Source: an uncultured Burkholderiales bacterium
GTDB lineage: Bacteria; Pseudomonadota; Gammaproteobacteria; Burkholderiales; Burkholderiaceae_C
Length of the DNA stretch: 41,481 nt
Direction of reading: 5' to 3'
NCBI GenBank assembly: GCA_903870145.1
Contig: CAIQBO010000010.1
Location: 1 to 41,481, forward strand
The position numbers and the translations under genes are program-made. Below the pieces are notes generated by a model, which saw only the letters and a list, made by a program, of their open reading frames with translations, made no database searches and had not been told where the DNA came from. Shown in pieces: positions 19,804 through 34,886 of the stretch (the stretch's first letter is position 1; each line of letters begins with the position of its first letter).

Positions 19804-20121
19804 TTATGCCGCCTTGATTTCTTCGCCGCTGGACTTGAACACGCGAACGCGTTTGCCACCGGCCAACTTCACGCCCACCCGGTCAGCCTTGCCAGTGGCG
19901 CCATTGAAAATAGCGACATTGGATTGGTGAATCGGCATGGTTTTTTCGATGATGCCGCCGTTGATGCCCTTCATAGGGTTGGGCTTGGCATGCTTTTTCA
20001 CGAGGTTGATGCCCTCGACCACCAGATGGGAGTCATCGGAGCGCAGCGATACTTTGCCACGCTTGCCTTTGTCTTTTCCGGCGATGACGATGATTTCGTC
20101 GCCTTTGCGAATCTTGTTCAT
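19804..20121 (-). CDS. rplX: 50S ribosomal protein L24
   Basis: L24 is an assembly-initiator protein of the large subunit. The 105-residue product has the KOW motif ([21 protein letters not shown], residues 3-23) and the [18 protein letters not shown] segment. It lies 9 bp after rplN. Confidence 0.97.
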   Translation of the reverse strand: MNKIRKGDEIIVIAGKDKGKRGKVSLRSDDSHLVVEGINLVKKHAKPNPMKGINGGIIEKTMPIHQSNVAIFNGATGKADRVGVKLAGGKRVRVFKSSGEEIKAA

Positions 20122-20130
20122 GGCGCGTCC

Positions 20131-20499
20131 TTACAGCACTTCAGGTGCCAACGACACGATCTTCATGAACTTCTCGGTACGCAATTCACGCGTGACCGGG
20201 CCGAAGATGCGGGTGCCGATAGGCTCCAATTTATTGTTCAACAACACGGCTGCGTTGCCATCGAATTTAACGAGCGAGCCATCGCCGCGGCGAATGCCCT
20301 TGGCGGTGCGAACGACCACAGCGCTGTAAACCTCGCCTTTTTTGACGCGGCCACGCGGAGCGGCTTCTTTGATGCTCACTTTGATAATGTCGCCAACACT
20401 TGCATAACGACGCCTTGATCCACCAAGCACCTTGATGCATAGCACGGACTTGGCGCCGGTGTTGTCGGCAACATCCAACCGAGATTCTGTCTGTATCAT
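20131..20499 (-). CDS. rplN: 50S ribosomal protein L14
   Basis: L14 binds 23S rRNA and touches the small subunit. The product from ATG 20499 has 122 residues, the normal length, starting [20 protein letters not shown], and includes the [21 protein letters not shown] motif. An in-frame extension of ten codons ([10 protein letters not shown]) is open upstream but is not part of L14. This is the first gene of the operon in this window: rpsQ, which normally precedes it, is absent, and a promoter lies about 180 bp upstream. Confidence 0.97.
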   Translation of the reverse strand: MIQTESRLDVADNTGAKSVLCIKVLGGSRRRYASVGDIIKVSIKEAAPRGRVKKGEVYSAVVVRTAKGIRRGDGSLVKFDGNAAVLLNNKLEPIGTRIFGPVTRELRTEKFMKIVSLAPEVL

Positions 20500-20528
20500 T
20501 TCAATATTCCCAACTTGCACCTTGTGCA

Positions 20529-20603
20529 TCACTTGCCTACCTGCCGGCCCTTTGCCAGATTCTGATAGTCACGCAGTGCCAAGATCAGTCTTGGACCCGT
20601 CAT
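20529..20603 (-). CDS. Possible short ORF in the rplN leader
   Basis: A 24-codon ORF ([20 protein letters not shown] and four more residues) begins at ATG 20603 and ends in a TGA that overlaps an ATG (TGATG) in frame with rplN, ten codons before the normal rplN start. No clear ribosome-binding site precedes it. It could be chance, or a translated leader that couples to rplN. I do not recognise the peptide. Confidence 0.2.
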   Translation of the reverse strand: MTGPRLILALRDYQNLAKGRQVGK

Positions 20604-20677
20604 CCACACGGCGAACCACTCGCTGTGCTTTTGTTTGGGTAGATAAACAACGCTCAAATACTCAAGCGAAGCCCTCG

Positions 20678-20706
20678 ATTATGGCAGCATTTAGATGGCC
20701 CGTCAA
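20678..20706 (-). promoter_or_regulatory. Candidate main promoter of the rplN-rplQ ribosomal operon
   Basis: On the minus strand TTGACG (20706-20701) is followed after 17 bp by CATAAT (20683-20678), close to the sigma70 consensus. Upstream of the -35 is an A/T-rich stretch (GGTTTTTAGTAAAAATAACC, around 20718-20737) that could act as an UP element. Transcription would begin near 20671 and leave a leader of about 170 nt before rplN. The region 20500-20778 holds no other recognisable gene. Confidence 0.7.
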
Positions 20707-20778
20707 CTGTTTCTGGGTTATTTTTACTAAAAACCGGGGGCTTTTGGGCTTTTGAGGGGCTGCGACCGGGGAAATGGA

Positions 20779-22290
20779 TCAGTCTTTCGCCCAGGCAAGC
20801 GAGCGCTCTACGGCTTGGCGCCAGCGGGCGTGGCCAGCTTGCCGGGCCGGGCTTGCCACTTGGGGCTCAAAGCAGCGGTCTTGTGCCCATTGGGCGGTGA
20901 TTTCCTCCGCGCCCGACCAAAAGCCAGTGGCCAAACCGGCCAAATAAGCTGCGCCCAAGGCGGTGGTTTCTGTGACTTTGGAGCGAACCACGCAAACGCC
21001 CAAGGCGTCGGCCTGCATTTGCATCAGCAAATTGTTGCGACTGGCCCCGCCGTCCACCCGCAATTGCGTCAAAGCCAAACCGCTGTCACGCGACATGGCC
21101 TGAAACACGTCGGCGGTTTGCCATGCAATGGCCTCTAGCGCCGCCCGGGCAATGTGCGCACCCGTGCTGCCGCGCGTCAGGCCGATCAAGGTGCCGCGGG
21201 CCTTGCCGTCCCAATCGGGCGCGCCCAAGCCGGCAAAGGCGGGCACTAAGTAAACATCGGCCGTGTCAGTGACGCTGGCAGCCAAGGCTTCAACCTGGCT
21301 GGCACTTTGGATAATTTGTAAACCATCGCGCAGCCACTGCACGGTGGCCCCCGCCATGAAGACCGAACCCTCTAAGGCATAGGCGGTGAGGTGACTTGGG
21401 CTGGCGCTGCCGCCGGGCCCTTGCCAAGCCACCGTGCTGAGCAATTGGTTGGCGCTTTGAACCGGCAAGTGCCCCGTGTTCATGAGCATGAAGCAGCCCG
21501 TGCCATAGGTGTTTTTGGCCATGCCGGGGGCAAAGCAGGCTTGGCCAAAGGTGGCCGCTTGCTGGTCGCCCGCCATGCCAGCAATGGGCACGCTGCTGCC
21601 CAGCAGGTGGGCATCGGTTTGAGCCAAAATGCCGCACGAAGGCACGATCTTGGGGAGAACACTTCGGGGAATATTGAACAGCTTTAACAGCTCGTCGTCC
21701 CAGTCCAAAGTGTGCAAGTTGAATAAAAGCGTGCGCGAGGCGTTGCTGGCGTCGCTGGCGTGCACGCGCCCACCCGTGAGCTGCCAGACCAGCCAGGCGT
21801 CCACGGTGCCAAAGGCCAATTGGCCATTTTCTGCTTTGGCTCTGGCCCCGGGCACATGCTCGAGCAGCCAGGCCAATTTGGTGGCTGAAAAATAGGCATC
21901 TAACACCAAGCCGGTTTTGCGCTGAATCAGGCCCGCTTTGCCCTCTTGCTTTAAGCGCTCGCAATGAACCACCGTGCGCCGGTCTTGCCAGACGATGGCG
22001 GGGGCCACGGGCAGCCCGGTTGTGCGGTCCCACAAAACCGTGGTCTCGCGTTGGTTGGTGATGCCTATGGCTTGTAGTTGTGCGGGGCTGACCTCTGCTT
22101 TTTGCAAGACTTGCTGCATCACCCGCTTTTGGCTTTCCCAGATCTCCAGCGCATCGTGCTCAACCCAGCCGGGTTGAGGGAAAAATTGCTGAAACTCTTG
22201 TTGTGCGGTGGCCGCCGGTTGGCCAGCGCGATCGAACAGCACCGCCCTGGAGCTGGTGGTGCCTTGGTCAAGGGCAAGTATGTATTTCAT
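20779..22290 (-). CDS. glpK: Glycerol kinase
   Basis: GlpK phosphorylates glycerol to glycerol 3-phosphate at the membrane uptake step. The 503-residue FGGY-family protein has the N-terminal phosphate-1 motif [11 protein letters not shown] (7-17), the [13 protein letters not shown] segment, [10 protein letters not shown] and the C-terminal [15 protein letters not shown]. The ATG at 22290 ([10 protein letters not shown]) fits the family; a GTG two codons upstream is possible. No glpF, glpD or glpR is nearby, and it stands between the ribosomal operon and the divergent proC. Confidence 0.97.
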   Translation of the reverse strand: MKYILALDQGTTSSRAVLFDRAGQPAATAQQEFQQFFPQPGWVEHDALEIWESQKRVMQQVLQKAEVSPAQLQAIGITNQRETTVLWDRTTGLPVAPAIVWQDRRTVVHCERLKQEGKAGLIQRKTGLVLDAYFSATKLAWLLEHVPGARAKAENGQLAFGTVDAWLVWQLTGGRVHASDASNASRTLLFNLHTLDWDDELLKLFNIPRSVLPKIVPSCGILAQTDAHLLGSSVPIAGMAGDQQAATFGQACFAPGMAKNTYGTGCFMLMNTGHLPVQSANQLLSTVAWQGPGGSASPSHLTAYALEGSVFMAGATVQWLRDGLQIIQSASQVEALAASVTDTADVYLVPAFAGLGAPDWDGKARGTLIGLTRGSTGAHIARAALEAIAWQTADVFQAMSRDSGLALTQLRVDGGASRNNLLMQMQADALGVCVVRSKVTETTALGAAYLAGLATGFWSGAEEITAQWAQDRCFEPQVASPARQAGHARWRQAVERSLAWAKD

Positions 22291-22333
22291 AGGCACACAG
22301 CGTACCCGAAAGTTGGTCTTTTAAAAAGCGACA

Positions 22334-23197
22334 ATGCCATACATGAACACCTCGAATTTTTTCATGCCAAGCTCTGGCGCGCAAGCCCCGCGGATGGCCT
22401 TCATTGGCGGGGGCAACATGGCCTGCGCCATCTTGGGCGGGCTGATCCAACAAGGCTTGCCCGCCAGTCACGTGCAAGTTGTAGAGCCTTTTGCGCCCAC
22501 TGCGGCCAAACTTAAGCAAGAATTTGGCATTCAAGCCATGGCGCAAGCGCAGCCCGACTTGGCCAGCGCGCAGATGGTGGTTTGGGCCGTCAAGCCGCAA
22601 GTTTTTCGCGAAGCGGCATTGCCTGTTGCACCGCTGACCACCCATGCCTTGCACGTTTCGGTGGCCGCTGGCATACCCAGCAGCAGCATCGCGCGTTGGC
22701 TGCGCACCGATCGAGTGGTGCGCACCATGCCCAACACGCCAGCCTTGGTGGGCCAAGGGATCACCGCCATGTTTGCGCGAGATGGCGTCAGTCAGCTTGA
22801 CAAGTCCTGGGCGCAGCAGATGATGGCCTGCACGGGTGAGTCTTTATGGGTGACTCAAGAAAGCCAATTGGACGCCGTCACGGCGCTGTCGGGCTCCGGG
22901 CCGGCCTATGTGTTTTATTTTTTAGAAGCCATGACGCAGGCAGGCGTGCAGATGGGACTGAGCAGCGAGCAGGCCTACCACTTGGCCACGGCCACCTTTG
23001 CGGGTGCCACGCATTTGGCCATTCAATCCGATGAGTCACCCGAGGTGTTGCGTGAGCGCGTGACCTCCAAAGGCGGCACCACTTATGCGGCGCTCAGCGC
23101 CATGATGCAATCGAACGTGAAGGAATCGTTTGTGCAGGCCATGCTGGCAGCCCACCAGCGCGCTGGCGAGTTGGGCCAGGAGTTTGGCAAAGACTGA
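22334..23197 (+). CDS. proC: Pyrroline-5-carboxylate reductase
   Basis: ProC reduces 1-pyrroline-5-carboxylate to proline using NAD(P)H. The 287-residue product has the Rossmann motif FIGGGNMACAILGGL from residue 23, VVWAVKPQ, VVRTMPNTPALVGQG and the C-terminal signature GSGPAYVFYFLEAM followed by RVTSKGGTTYAAL. The N-terminus is about 20 residues longer than usual; starts at 22343 and 22364 are also possible and no strong ribosome-binding site decides between them. It diverges from glpK and converges with ubiA. Confidence 0.95.
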   Translation: MPYMNTSNFFMPSSGAQAPRMAFIGGGNMACAILGGLIQQGLPASHVQVVEPFAPTAAKLKQEFGIQAMAQAQPDLASAQMVVWAVKPQVFREAALPVAPLTTHALHVSVAAGIPSSSIARWLRTDRVVRTMPNTPALVGQGITAMFARDGVSQLDKSWAQQMMACTGESLWVTQESQLDAVTALSGSGPAYVFYFLEAMTQAGVQMGLSSEQAYHLATATFAGATHLAIQSDESPEVLRERVTSKGGTTYAALSAMMQSNVKESFVQAMLAAHQRAGELGQEFGKD

Positions 23198-23209
23198 GCT
23201 TGCTGCTTT

Positions 23210-24064
23210 TTAGCTTGCGAGGTAACTGAGCACGACGCCTGCAAACACACTGAAACCAAGCCAGTGGTTCAGCCTGAAAGCTTTGAAGCAACCGTCTCTG
23301 CTGCGATCTCGAATCAAGGTGAAATGCCAGGCCGACTGCAGGCCTGCAACGCCCAAGCCCAGTGCCAGCAAAGGGTGTTCTTGCGCGCTCAAAATCGCAA
23401 ACCAAAGGCCCAAGTAGGCCGCATAAAAACCCATGATGGCCAGCACGTCCCAGCGGCCCAAAGTGATGGCCGAGGTTTTCATACCGATCTTCAAATCGTC
23501 TTCGCGGTCGACCATGGCGTATTCGGTGTCGTAGGCCAAGACCCAAAATAAATTGCCTAGCAACAAGAGCCAAGCTGCCCGCGGCACCTGCCCTTGCACC
23601 GCGGCAAAGGCCATGGGAATGCCAAAACTGAATGCCACGCCCAGCACCGCTTGGGGCATTGCGAAAAAGCGTTTGGCAAAGGGGTAGGCCATGGCCACCG
23701 CCAAAGCAGCAAACGACCACAGCACGGCTTCTGCGCGGGTGCTCAAGACCAAGACAAAGGCCAACAAAGCCAAGGCTGCGCCCAAACTCAAAGCTTCTTT
23801 CACGCCAATGCGACCGCTGGTCACAGGCCTTTGGGCTGTGCGCTGAACGTGACGATCAAAGTTGCGGTCCGCCACATCGTTCAGGCAGCAACCGGCGCTG
23901 CGCATCAAGAAGGTGCCCAGACTGAAGACCGCCAGCAAATGCCAGCCCGGAAAGCCGCCTGCAGCCACCCACAAAGCCGATAAAGTGGGCCACAACAAAA
24001 GCAGCCAACCTGCGGGGCGACTCCAGCGAATCAAATCCAAATACAGAGCGATTTTTTGGCGCAT
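23210..24064 (-). CDS. ubiA: 4-hydroxybenzoate polyprenyltransferase
   Basis: UbiA attaches the polyprenyl tail to 4-hydroxybenzoate in ubiquinone synthesis, in the inner membrane. The 284-residue protein has about eight hydrophobic segments and both Asp-rich motifs that bind Mg2+-pyrophosphate: NDVADRNFD (62-70) and DREDD (186-190), the latter in [16 protein letters not shown], typical of UbiA. It lies 52 bp downstream of oxyR on the same strand and may be read from that transcript. It converges with proC. Confidence 0.95.
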   Translation of the reverse strand: MRQKIALYLDLIRWSRPAGWLLLLWPTLSALWVAAGGFPGWHLLAVFSLGTFLMRSAGCCLNDVADRNFDRHVQRTAQRPVTSGRIGVKEALSLGAALALLAFVLVLSTRAEAVLWSFAALAVAMAYPFAKRFFAMPQAVLGVAFSFGIPMAFAAVQGQVPRAAWLLLLGNLFWVLAYDTEYAMVDREDDLKIGMKTSAITLGRWDVLAIMGFYAAYLGLWFAILSAQEHPLLALGLGVAGLQSAWHFTLIRDRSRDGCFKAFRLNHWLGFSVFAGVVLSYLAS

Positions 24065-24116
24065 CGGTGTTTTATTTTTTCAGGTCAAGGTGAGCGCAAA
24101 GTTCCATCGTCAGCAA

Positions 24117-25082
24117 TCAAGACAAGCGCTCAACGCCCGGCAATTTGCAAGCGTAAATGGCATTGCGCAAAGCGGCGATGGCCTCATAACGGGTAAAGCT
24201 TTTGCGCCATGCCAAGACCACGCGGCGCGTGGGCGGCAAGCCGCCCATGTTGTCCAAAATCGGCAAGTATTTGACATACGCATCTTCATGATTTTTGCGC
24301 TGAGATTGCGCATCCAAGGCTTGCGCTGGCACCGACAAACGCGGCACCAAAGTTACCCCCATGCCTGCAGCCACCATGTGTTTGATGGTTTCCAACGAAG
24401 AGCCTTCAAAGCTTTTTTGAATGCCCTGCGCGTTGCTGGAAAAGCGCGCGAACTCTGGGCACACTTCGAGCACATGGTCTCTGAAACAATGGCCCGTGCC
24501 CAGCAGCAGCATGGTTTCATTTTTCAGTTGATCGGCCGTGATCGAAGCAGCCTTGGCCAAGGGGTGGCTCACGGGCAAAGCTGCCATGAAGGGCTCGTCG
24601 TACAGCGCCGCTGTGGCCAGGCCCGTATCGGGAAAAGGCTCGGCCAAAATGGCGCAATCGATCTCACCGCTTCTGAGCATCTCGAGCAAGCGCAGCGTGA
24701 AATTTTCCAGCAGCATCAAAGGCATTTGCGGCGTCAATGCAATCGCTTGGCGCACCAAGTCGGGCAATAAATAAGGACCAATGGTGTAGATCACACCCAA
24801 TCGCAATGCGCCGGCCAAAGGGTCTTTGCCGCGCTTGGCTATTTCTTTGATTTGCGCGGCTTGCTCCAGCACGCCTTGGGCATGGCGCACAATTTCTTCG
24901 CCCAATGGCGTGACGGTGACCTCGTTGGCGTTGCGTTCAAACAATTTAACTTGCAACTCTTCTTCTAGTTTTTTAATGGCCACCGACAGGGTGGGCTGCG
25001 ACACGTGACAAGCCAGCGCGGCATTGCCAAAATGTTTTTCGCGGGCCACCGCCACGATGTATTTGAGTTCGGTCAGCGTCAT
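24117..25082 (-). CDS. oxyR: Hydrogen-peroxide-sensing regulator OxyR
   Basis: A LysR-type regulator that activates peroxide defence when its reactive cysteine is oxidised. The 321-residue product has the N-terminal winged HTH (residues 1-60, FGNAALACHVSQPTLSVAIK) and the effector domain. Cys199 (GHCF) and Cys208 (LEVC) lie in the segment around LLLGTGHCFRDHVLEVC, at the same positions as the redox pair of E. coli OxyR, which separates it from other LysR proteins. It starts four bases after the recG stop, so recG and oxyR are probably one transcript, as reported for other Burkholderiales. No katG or ahpC is in this window. Confidence 0.94.
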   Translation of the reverse strand: MTLTELKYIVAVAREKHFGNAALACHVSQPTLSVAIKKLEEELQVKLFERNANEVTVTPLGEEIVRHAQGVLEQAAQIKEIAKRGKDPLAGALRLGVIYTIGPYLLPDLVRQAIALTPQMPLMLLENFTLRLLEMLRSGEIDCAILAEPFPDTGLATAALYDEPFMAALPVSHPLAKAASITADQLKNETMLLLGTGHCFRDHVLEVCPEFARFSSNAQGIQKSFEGSSLETIKHMVAAGMGVTLVPRLSVPAQALDAQSQRKNHEDAYVKYLPILDNMGGLPPTRRVVLAWRKSFTRYEAIAALRNAIYACKLPGVERLS

Positions 25083-25086
25083 GCGT

Positions 25087-27168
<2,082 letters not shown>

Positions 27169-27216
27169 CTCGCCATTGTGCCGTGCCGCGCGGCCCCCAA
27201 CTGCGGGCCAGGCGTC

Positions 27217-27633
27217 TTAAGGGTTGTCGTTGGCCGCAGCAGCCAGGACGAGGGCCAAGACCACATCGCGCACAGTTTTGCGGTCGACTTGGGCCAGCGA
27301 CAAATACCGGCCCACCATCTCCCGATCGGCCAAGCCCATCTCAATGGGGCCAGCATTCAACTCAAAGACCCAAGTTTTGCCGGGCCCTCGGCCAAAACGC
27401 AGCTCGTCTGGGCTGACTTGCAACCACTCGGCCAAAACGCGCAATTTGTCTTGGGTGGGCATGACCTTGCCCAGCAACCAGTTGCGAGCGGTGTGCGGGG
27501 TGATGCTGCGCCCGTGGTAGCGCAGGTTAAAAGCGTTGGCCACCACCGTGGGCGAAGGGCGCACCCCGATCCCGTCCAAAGCGCTGCGCAGGCGCTCTGC
27601 GAATTGCTGTGCTTCGGGAATTGGCGGCATCAT
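27217..27633 (-). CDS. Small HTH transcriptional regulator, unassigned
   Basis: A protein of about 138 residues with a Cro/CI-like helix-turn-helix near residues 43-80: SITPHTARNWLLGKVMPTQD, then LRVLAEWLQVSPDELRFG. The C-terminal part is not recognised and ends in an Ala-rich helix. Target and signal are unknown. Starts at 27633 or 27630 are possible (Met-Met-Pro), with no clear ribosome-binding site. A perfect palindrome ACAGTACTGT (27637-27646) directly precedes the start and may be an autoregulatory site. It lies 48 bp upstream of recG and diverges from queA. Confidence 0.7.
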   Translation of the reverse strand: MMPPIPEAQQFAERLRSALDGIGVRPSPTVVANAFNLRYHGRSITPHTARNWLLGKVMPTQDKLRVLAEWLQVSPDELRFGRGPGKTWVFELNAGPIEMGLADREMVGRYLSLAQVDRKTVRDVVLALVLAAAANDNP

Positions 27634-27636
27634 CAA

Positions 27637-27646
27637 ACAGTACTGT
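27637..27646. promoter_or_regulatory. Palindrome ACAGTACTGT in front of the HTH gene
   Basis: A perfect 10-bp palindrome lies 3 bp upstream of the ATG at 27633, in the 167-bp divergent region shared with queA. Its place fits an operator for the adjacent HTH protein. A 10-bp palindrome can arise by chance, so this is only a candidate. The rest of the divergent region (27647-27800) is locally A/T-rich and holds no other feature that I can name. Confidence 0.35.
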
Positions 27647-27800
27647 CTGAGATCGGCCTGAAAGTAAATTGAGATATTGATTTTATTAATTGTTCATCAC
27701 AAGTTGTATGTTTAACCCCAGAAAACTGGCCCTCGAAGTGACGTGAGAAAATAGCGCTTGTATTTTTTCTTGGCACGGGCCCGTTCGGCCCTCAAGCACC

Positions 27801-28898
27801 ATGACCACAGTCTCACAAAATTCTCTCGGCGCTCCCCTCCAACTGAGCGACTTTGACTTTCAATTACCACCCGATCTGATTGCGCAGCACCCTTGCCCCG
27901 AGCGCAGCGCTTCGCGTTTGTTGGACGCAAGGCACGCTGAACCTCAAGACCGCATTTTCAAAACATTGCCTACTTTGATGCATTCGGGCGACTTGTTGGT
28001 TTTCAATGACACACAAGTGATCAAAGCCAGACTGTTTGGTCATAAGTCCTCCGGCGGAAAAGTGGAGCTGCTGGTCGAACGCGTTCTGCCTGGGCATCAG
28101 GTGGTGGCGCACATGAAGGTCAGCAAAAAGCCCTTGACTGGCGCTGTGCTGCACATGGACGGCCGCAGTGGCTCTGGCTTTGAGGCCCGCTTGATCGGAC
28201 GCTGGCCGAATGAACAAGGCGCGCTGTTTTGCTTCGAATTGAGCGGCGAGCCGCACGCATTGATGGCCCTGCATGGGCACGTGCCCTTGCCGCCTTACAT
28301 TGAGCGTCATGACGACGACACGGCCAGCCTAGAAGAGGTGGCGCAAGACGAGCAGCGCTATCAAACCGTCTTTGCCCGCACCCCGGGGGCGGTGGCAGCG
28401 CCCACTGCAGCCTTGCACTTTGACGAAGGTGTGCTCGCTGATTTGCAGGCCATGGGCGTGCACCGCGCCAGCGTGACCCTGCATGTAGGGGCAGGCACTT
28501 TTCAACCCGTCAAAACCCAAGACATTTCACAGCACCAGATGCACAGCGAGTGGTGCGACATTCCAGAGGCGACCCAGCAGGCCTTGAAGGATTGCAAAGC
28601 GCGTGGGGCCAGCGTCTGGGCGGTGGGCACCACCACCGTCAGAAGCATCGAGTCTTGGGCACAAACCGGCCAGGCGCAAGGCGACACGCAAATCTTCATC
28701 ACGCCGGGTTTTGAGTTTCAATGGGTCGACCATTTGCTGACCAATTTTCATTTGCCCAAAAGCAGCTTGATGATGTTGGTCAGCGCATTTGCGGGCCATG
28801 AAAAAATCATGCGCCTTTATGCACATGCGATTGCCCAGCGCTACCGTTTTTTCAGCTACGGCGATGCCATGCTGCTTTCGCGCAGCGCGGCCTCTTAA
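27801..28898 (+). CDS. queA: S-adenosylmethionine:tRNA ribosyltransferase-isomerase
   Basis: QueA transfers and isomerises the ribosyl moiety of SAM onto preQ1-tRNA to make epoxyqueuosine in tRNAs with GUN anticodons. The 365-residue protein has the family blocks LSDFDFQLPPDLIAQHP, LVFNDTQVIKARLFG, GKVELLVER, HGHVPLPPYI, YQTVFARTPGAVAAPTA and TLHVGAGTFQPV. The N-terminus is about ten residues longer than in E. coli. Tgt, the first enzyme of the same modification, lies 1.9 kb downstream, separated by an opposite-strand oxygenase pair. Confidence 0.96.
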   Translation: MTTVSQNSLGAPLQLSDFDFQLPPDLIAQHPCPERSASRLLDARHAEPQDRIFKTLPTLMHSGDLLVFNDTQVIKARLFGHKSSGGKVELLVERVLPGHQVVAHMKVSKKPLTGAVLHMDGRSGSGFEARLIGRWPNEQGALFCFELSGEPHALMALHGHVPLPPYIERHDDDTASLEEVAQDEQRYQTVFARTPGAVAAPTAALHFDEGVLADLQAMGVHRASVTLHVGAGTFQPVKTQDISQHQMHSEWCDIPEATQQALKDCKARGASVWAVGTTTVRSIESWAQTGQAQGDTQIFITPGFEFQWVDHLLTNFHLPKSSLMMLVSAFAGHEKIMRLYAHAIAQRYRFFSYGDAMLLSRSAAS

Positions 28899-28914
28899 GT
28901 CGTCTCTATGCCAT

Positions 28915-29403
28915 TCAAATGGGGTAGATGATCGAGTTGGGAATCATCTCGCTGTCATAGATGCACAGGCGCTGCGCAAACTTCAGCCCATGCGCCGTGG
29001 GCACCACGGTGTCGATGTAACGGCCCACATTGAAGACGCTGCTCAAGCCGTCTAGCTTGGTGCGAAATACAGCGTAATTGGCCTCGGTATGCCAGCCTCT
29101 GTCGAGCACCGCACGCACCAGCGGCGCACCCACCACATGGCGCTGGTAATAGGGGTCGTGGTACAAAGTTTCTTGAATGCCGTAGACCCTGTCGCGCAGC
29201 ATGGCCTTGCTCTCGAAAGACAAAGTGGCCAATGGAAAACCTCGCTCATGGTTCTCGCGAGGTTGCAATTTGTAGACAGCGTCTTCGGTGAAAAATTCAG
29301 GCCACAAATCCCACTTGCCGCTGTCTACCGCTATGGCGTAATCGGTATACAACTGACTCAACTCCCAATGAGTTTGAAAATCCATTTTGACTTCGCTGCT
29401 CAT
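28915..29403 (-). CDS. Aromatic-ring-hydroxylating dioxygenase, beta subunit
   Basis: The small subunit of a two-subunit Rieske oxygenase. The 162-residue protein has the fold signatures of this family, including [21 protein letters not shown] near residues 31-51 and the C-terminal [15 protein letters not shown]. This subunit is usually structural. It starts one base after the alpha-subunit stop region (29405-29407), so the two are translated together. Its stop lies 16 bp from the convergent queA end. The substrate is unknown. Confidence 0.88.
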   Translation of the reverse strand: MSSEVKMDFQTHWELSQLYTDYAIAVDSGKWDLWPEFFTEDAVYKLQPRENHERGFPLATLSFESKAMLRDRVYGIQETLYHDPYYQRHVVGAPLVRAVLDRGWHTEANYAVFRTKLDGLSSVFNVGRYIDTVVPTAHGLKFAQRLCIYDSEMIPNSIIYPI

Positions 29404-29404
29404 C

Positions 29405-33212
<3,808 letters not shown>

Positions 33213-33216
<4 letters not shown>

Positions 33217-33845
33217 GCCGGTTTTGTGCGACTGCTGGCGCTGGCTTTGGGCCGAGGTTTGGCACGCGATTGGGCTGGCGTTTTGCGCGGGGCTGCTTTG
33301 GCCTGCTTGGGAGCGTCTTTCATGGCCTTGTCAGCCACATCTTTGACGGCCGCCGCTGCAATGGTTTGAAACTGCTGCGTCAAAGCGCCCCACCACTGCA
33401 TGGGGTCTACCGCTGGTGCTTCTGCGCCCTTTGGGGCATCCGTTTGTGCCTGCTTGTCTTGTGCAGCAGGCTTGTCAGCAGGCGCCGCAAAGGGAGGCGT
33501 TTCAGCAGCGGCCGGCGGTGCTTTGGCCATGAAAGCCTTGGCCAAATCGGCCATGTTCACATTCATCCCCTGCAATGTGGACAAGGTCATTTTTTGCACT
33601 TCCATGGCCTGGATCGTGGCCTTGAGCGCAGTGGCATTTTGGTCCAGCCAAAACTGCACTGCTTTGAGCTCTTGGATGCGCTTGTCCAACTCTTCAACAC
33701 TCAATGTGGGCGCAACCCAAGAGGCCATGTTGGGCATGCCGTGGGATGGGGCAGCCGCACCCGGACTGGCCGCCTGCCCCAAGTTTTGCAAAAAATCAAA
33801 ACCGGGCACAAATTTGCCAAAACCGAAAGGTGATTGATCGCTCAT
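33213..33845 (-). CDS. phaM: Polyhydroxyalkanoate granule regulatory protein PhaM
   Basis: PhaM-type proteins bind PHB synthase, granules and the nucleoid, and help distribute granules at division. The 210-residue product starts MSDQSPFGFGKFVPGFDFLQ at ATG 33845, which is the conserved N-terminal PhaM motif. A helical region follows (SVEELDKRIQELKAVQFWLD and LKATIQAMEVQKMTLSTLQG). The C-terminal third is Ala/Pro/Lys-rich with a basic tail (KPRPKASASSRTKPA), expected to bind DNA. It is assigned by motif and layout; phaC is not in the window. Confidence 0.87.
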
Positions 33846-33906
33846 GGGGGCTCCTTGTGGAAGATCGCAGCGCAAAGCTTAACGCATACAGACAAGCCCT
33901 GAGTTT

Positions 33907-34725
33907 TTAGAATTGCGGCGGCCGACGCGCGCGCAAACTGGCGATGCCCTCTTGCACATCGGGCCCTGAAAAGCCCATGAACTCCAGGGCCAGCGAGGCG
34001 TCAAAGCTCGGGCCAGCTTGGCGCAGCCAATTGTTCAAGGCGTATTTGGTCCAGCGAATGGCTGTTTGACTGCCAGCCGCTAACCGCTCTGCCACCTCAT
34101 AAGCTTTGGGCAAGAGGTCTGCCTCCTCAACAGCCAGCGACACCAAGCCAATGCGCTCGGCCTCTTCCCCGCTGACAGGTTCACACAGCATCAGGTAGTA
34201 CTTGGCTTTGGCCATGCCGCACAAGAGCGGCCAAATGATGGCAGCGTGGTCGCCTGCAGCAACGCCCAAACGGGTGTGGCCATCAACGATTTTTGCAGTC
34301 TTGCTGGCGATGGAAATATCAGCCAACAGGCCTGCAACCAAGCCCGCCCCCACGGCTGGGCCGTGCATGGCGCTGACGATGGGTTTGTCGCAATTGATCA
34401 AGTTGTAGACCAAGTCGCGCGCTTCTTTCCAAACACGGGTGCGAACTTCAAAGTCACGCGTCATGTCTTGGACCAAAGACAGATCGCCGCCGCCCGAAAA
34501 GCCCAGCCCTTGCCCGCGCAAGACGGCGCAGCGCACGCTGTCGTCGCGGCCCACATCCAGCCAAATTTCTGCCAATTCAGCATGCCCCTCGTGGCCGGCA
34601 GTGGGCAATTTGCCATTGCCGCCAGGCCCCTGCGCTTTCATTTGAATGTCCAGCACGGACTGGCTGGCGCCGCGCCGCGAGATGCTCAAGGTTTGATAGC
34701 GGCTGTAATCGATGGGGTGGCTCAT
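33907..34725 (-). CDS. Enoyl-CoA hydratase/isomerase family protein
   Basis: A 272-residue crotonase-fold protein with the oxyanion-hole motif LGFSGGGDL and the [20 protein letters not shown] stretch typical of the family. Members hydrate enoyl-CoAs in beta-oxidation or act as isomerases; the substrate cannot be read from sequence. The ATG at 34725 ([10 protein letters not shown]) is preceded by AGGAG seven bases upstream; 23 further codons are open upstream but not conserved. It lies 61 bp upstream of phaM on the same strand and diverges from the DksA-type gene. Confidence 0.9.
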   Translation of the reverse strand: MSHPIDYSRYQTLSISRRGASQSVLDIQMKAQGPGGNGKLPTAGHEGHAELAEIWLDVGRDDSVRCAVLRGQGLGFSGGGDLSLVQDMTRDFEVRTRVWKEARDLVYNLINCDKPIVSAMHGPAVGAGLVAGLLADISIASKTAKIVDGHTRLGVAAGDHAAIIWPLLCGMAKAKYYLMLCEPVSGEEAERIGLVSLAVEEADLLPKAYEVAERLAAGSQTAIRWTKYALNNWLRQAGPSFDASLALEFMGFSGPDVQEGIASLRARRPPQF

Positions 34726-34886
34726 GGGGTATCTCCTGAAAAATTTACCGATGCTTGCCCAGTTGGAGGGGCTTGTCGCTGCCATATTGTGCAATGCATT
34801 TTGTCATGCGCCGCATCAACGCTTGATCTGGGTCAAAGGGCGCGGCTCGCAAGACTTCTACAATGCCGCGCAGAGGAACACACGCC

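Noticed and set aside
20707..20778. Intrinsic terminator after glpK
   Set aside because: The sequence is G- and T-rich but no stable hairpin followed by a T-run could be drawn; the T-rich part fits an UP element better.
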